Positions 4,627 through 5,274 of a stretch of 5,274 bases of DNA are shown piece after piece. The stretch comes from Thermoprotei archaeon ex4572_64 (GTDB lineage: Archaea; Thermoproteota; Thermoprotei; Thermoproteales; Thermocladiaceae). How positions within the stretch are numbered: position 1 is the stretch's first letter; the number at the start of each line of letters is the position of its first letter. The stretch spans positions 1 to 5,274 of the forward strand of contig NJDF01000046.1 of NCBI GenBank assembly GCA_002254895.1, read 5' to 3'. A program made the position numbers and the translations under genes. The notes beneath the pieces were generated by a model. It searched no databases. It was not told where the DNA came from and saw only the letters and a program-made list of their open reading frames with translations.

Positions 4627-4634
4627 CTTATAAG
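4627..4634 (-). promoter_or_regulatory. TATA-like CTTATAAG, leftward
   Basis: This self-complementary octamer is centred about 32 bases before ATG 4598 on the minus strand. Because it is palindromic, direction cannot be read from it, but no gene start lies at a suitable distance to the right. It is part of a 10-base motif repeated in reverse at the trpA promoter. Confidence 0.3.
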
Positions 4635-4729
4635 CTTTCTATCTTGTGAAGTAATGATTTCTGTATAGCTAGTATCACATATTGACAGTAAAGTTTTGGG
4701 TAAAACTTAAATAATCTATAAAGCTTATA
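4629..4729. repeat. Inverted pair of the 10-base motif AAAGCTTATA
   Basis: TATAAGCTTT at 4629-4638 is the exact reverse complement of AAAGCTTATA at 4720-4729. Each copy overlaps a TATA-like box, one before the broken leftward frame and one before trpA. They may be a shared operator or simply similar AT-rich promoter sequence. Confidence 0.4.
4716..4723 (+). promoter_or_regulatory. TATA box for trpA
   Basis: CTATAAAG should place the transcription start near 4745-4748, leaving a leader of about 15 bases that holds the GGTGAT site. A second candidate, CTTAAATA at 4706-4713, would start transcription near 4736 and include the ATG at 4739. Confidence 0.45.
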
Positions 4730-4749
4730 GAGGTCTACATGAATTCACT

Positions 4750-4755
4750 GGTGAT
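4750..4755 (+). promoter_or_regulatory. Shine-Dalgarno GGTGAT for trpA
   Basis: GGTGAT is a full match to the archaeal anti-Shine-Dalgarno core and ends 6 bases before ATG 4762. It fixes the trpA start: no other start codon exists in this frame back to the TAA at 4708-4710. Confidence 0.65.
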
Positions 4756-4761
4756 GAAAAT

Positions 4762-5274
4762 ATGAGAGAGAGAGTAAAGTTAGTACTTTACTTAACTGCT
4801 TCATACCCTTCAGTACAGAAATTTAAAGAAATTATTGAAAAGACTAGAAGTATTGTTGATATGTTTGAGATTGGTGTACCTACAGTTAATCCTAAATATG
4901 ATGGTCCAACAATCAGAATGACTTATAGAGAAGCAGAGATTAAGGGTTTAGAAGCTATTAAGACATTACCAGCAATTACTAGTGATTTCACAGTAATGTC
5001 TTACCTTGAGGATCATCTTCACCACTTTGAAGATTTTGTAAATCTAGTTAAGTCTTTAAGTGCAAAATCTATTCTACTTCCTGACTTACTTTTTGATTAT
5101 TACGACTATATTGATCTCTACGTTAAGTTGAAAAAAAAGTACGGTGTAGAGCCAAGTTTCTTCATTTCTAGTAAATTTCCATATAGAGTAGTTAGGAAGT
5201 TATTGACATATAGTCCTCTATTTATCTATCTTGGTCTACAAGCATCTAGTGGTATTAAACTTCCACTACTAGTT
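4762..5274 (+). CDS. trpA: Tryptophan synthase alpha chain, crenarchaeal type, N-terminal 171 codons
   Basis: TrpA cleaves indole-3-glycerol phosphate to indole and glyceraldehyde 3-phosphate, and passes indole to TrpB for the last step of tryptophan synthesis. The frame is open to the window edge, giving 171 codons of an expected 240-250. It is a TIM-barrel protein of the divergent type seen in Sulfolobus. LYLTASYPS (9-17) matches the first strand and loop. FEIGVP (35-40) supplies the catalytic glutamate (Glu36, the counterpart of Glu49 in bacterial TrpA). KYDGPTIR (45-52) supplies the catalytic aspartate (Asp47, the counterpart of Asp60). SYLED (80-84), LLPDLL (105-110) and GLQASSG near the edge match later strands and loops. 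The GGTGAT site sets the start. A gap of about 640 bases lies upstream, so trpB is not directly in front of it. The gene has its own promoter. No damage is seen in the visible part. Confidence 0.92.
   Translation, partial: MRERVKLVLYLTASYPSVQKFKEIIEKTRSIVDMFEIGVPTVNPKYDGPTIRMTYREAEIKGLEAIKTLPAITSDFTVMSYLEDHLHHFEDFVNLVKSLSAKSILLPDLLFDYYDYIDLYVKLKKKYGVEPSFFISSKFPYRVVRKLLTYSPLFIYLGLQASSGIKLPLLV

Larger units (their letters stand above)
4119..4761. other. Gap of about 640 bases between the corrinoid gene and trpA
   Basis: No intact gene of recognisable family is found on either strand here. The stretch is AT-rich and all longer frames are broken. I see traces of up to three minus-strand small genes (4108-4271, 4289-4408, 4435-4598), three TATA-like boxes and several inverted repeats. 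A tract TTTTTCTCTCT at 4210-4220 could help end plus-strand transcription after the corrinoid gene. No tRNA, rRNA or CRISPR repeat pattern is visible. Confidence 0.5.

Noticed and set aside
4119..4761. tRNA, CRISPR array or insertion sequence in the long gap
   Set aside because: There is no T-loop GGTTCGA-like sequence, no regularly spaced repeats and no transposase-like frame or paired terminal repeats with target duplications.

Overview
The window looks like a piece of an AT-rich, thermophilic archaeal chromosome, most likely Thermoproteota (Crenarchaeota). Three points support this. One is an archaeal-type ribosomal protein uL2 with the HPHGGG motif. Another is the start of a tryptophan synthase alpha chain of the divergent crenarchaeal type (EIGVP, KYDGP, YLED and PDLL motifs). 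The third is a set of genes with TATA-like boxes about 25-30 bases before the start codon, as expected for leaderless or short-leader archaeal transcripts. Arginine is mostly AGA/AGG. The genus cannot be named from this window.

Layout. Bases 1-324 (minus) hold the N-terminal 108 codons of an unrecognised protein that leaves the window. It is divergent from a doubtful 40-codon ORF (339-461) and an unrecognised protein with four cysteines (530-973). That protein's frame continues back to a better-placed ATG at 476, but is interrupted by a TAG at 521-523. Three minus-strand genes follow, listed in transcription order: trmO (3546-3070, tRNA A37 methylation), rpl2 (2958-2194, ribosomal protein uL2) and a class I PLP aminotransferase (2150-960). 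Each has its own candidate TATA box, so they may be separate units rather than one operon. trmO is divergent from a corrinoid protein gene (3588-4118) across only 41 bases, which contain two TATA-like boxes facing opposite ways.

Bases 4119-4761 hold no intact recognisable gene. They contain broken or very short minus-strand reading frames, two TATA-like promoters and several inverted repeats, and look like a patch of decayed small genes. At the right edge trpA starts at 4762 behind a strong GGTGAT ribosome binding site and runs off the window, with no trpB in front of it.

The genes do not form one pathway. They cover translation (uL2, TrmO), amino acid metabolism (aminotransferase, TrpA) and one-carbon/B12 chemistry (corrinoid protein). 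The most unusual item is the corrinoid protein. It keeps DxHxxG, a variant of SxL, and GG, but lacks about 33 residues between the first two, so the first half of the B12-binding Rossmann domain is missing. The second is the in-frame amber codon near the 5' end of the four-cysteine protein. No clearly new multi-gene system is visible.
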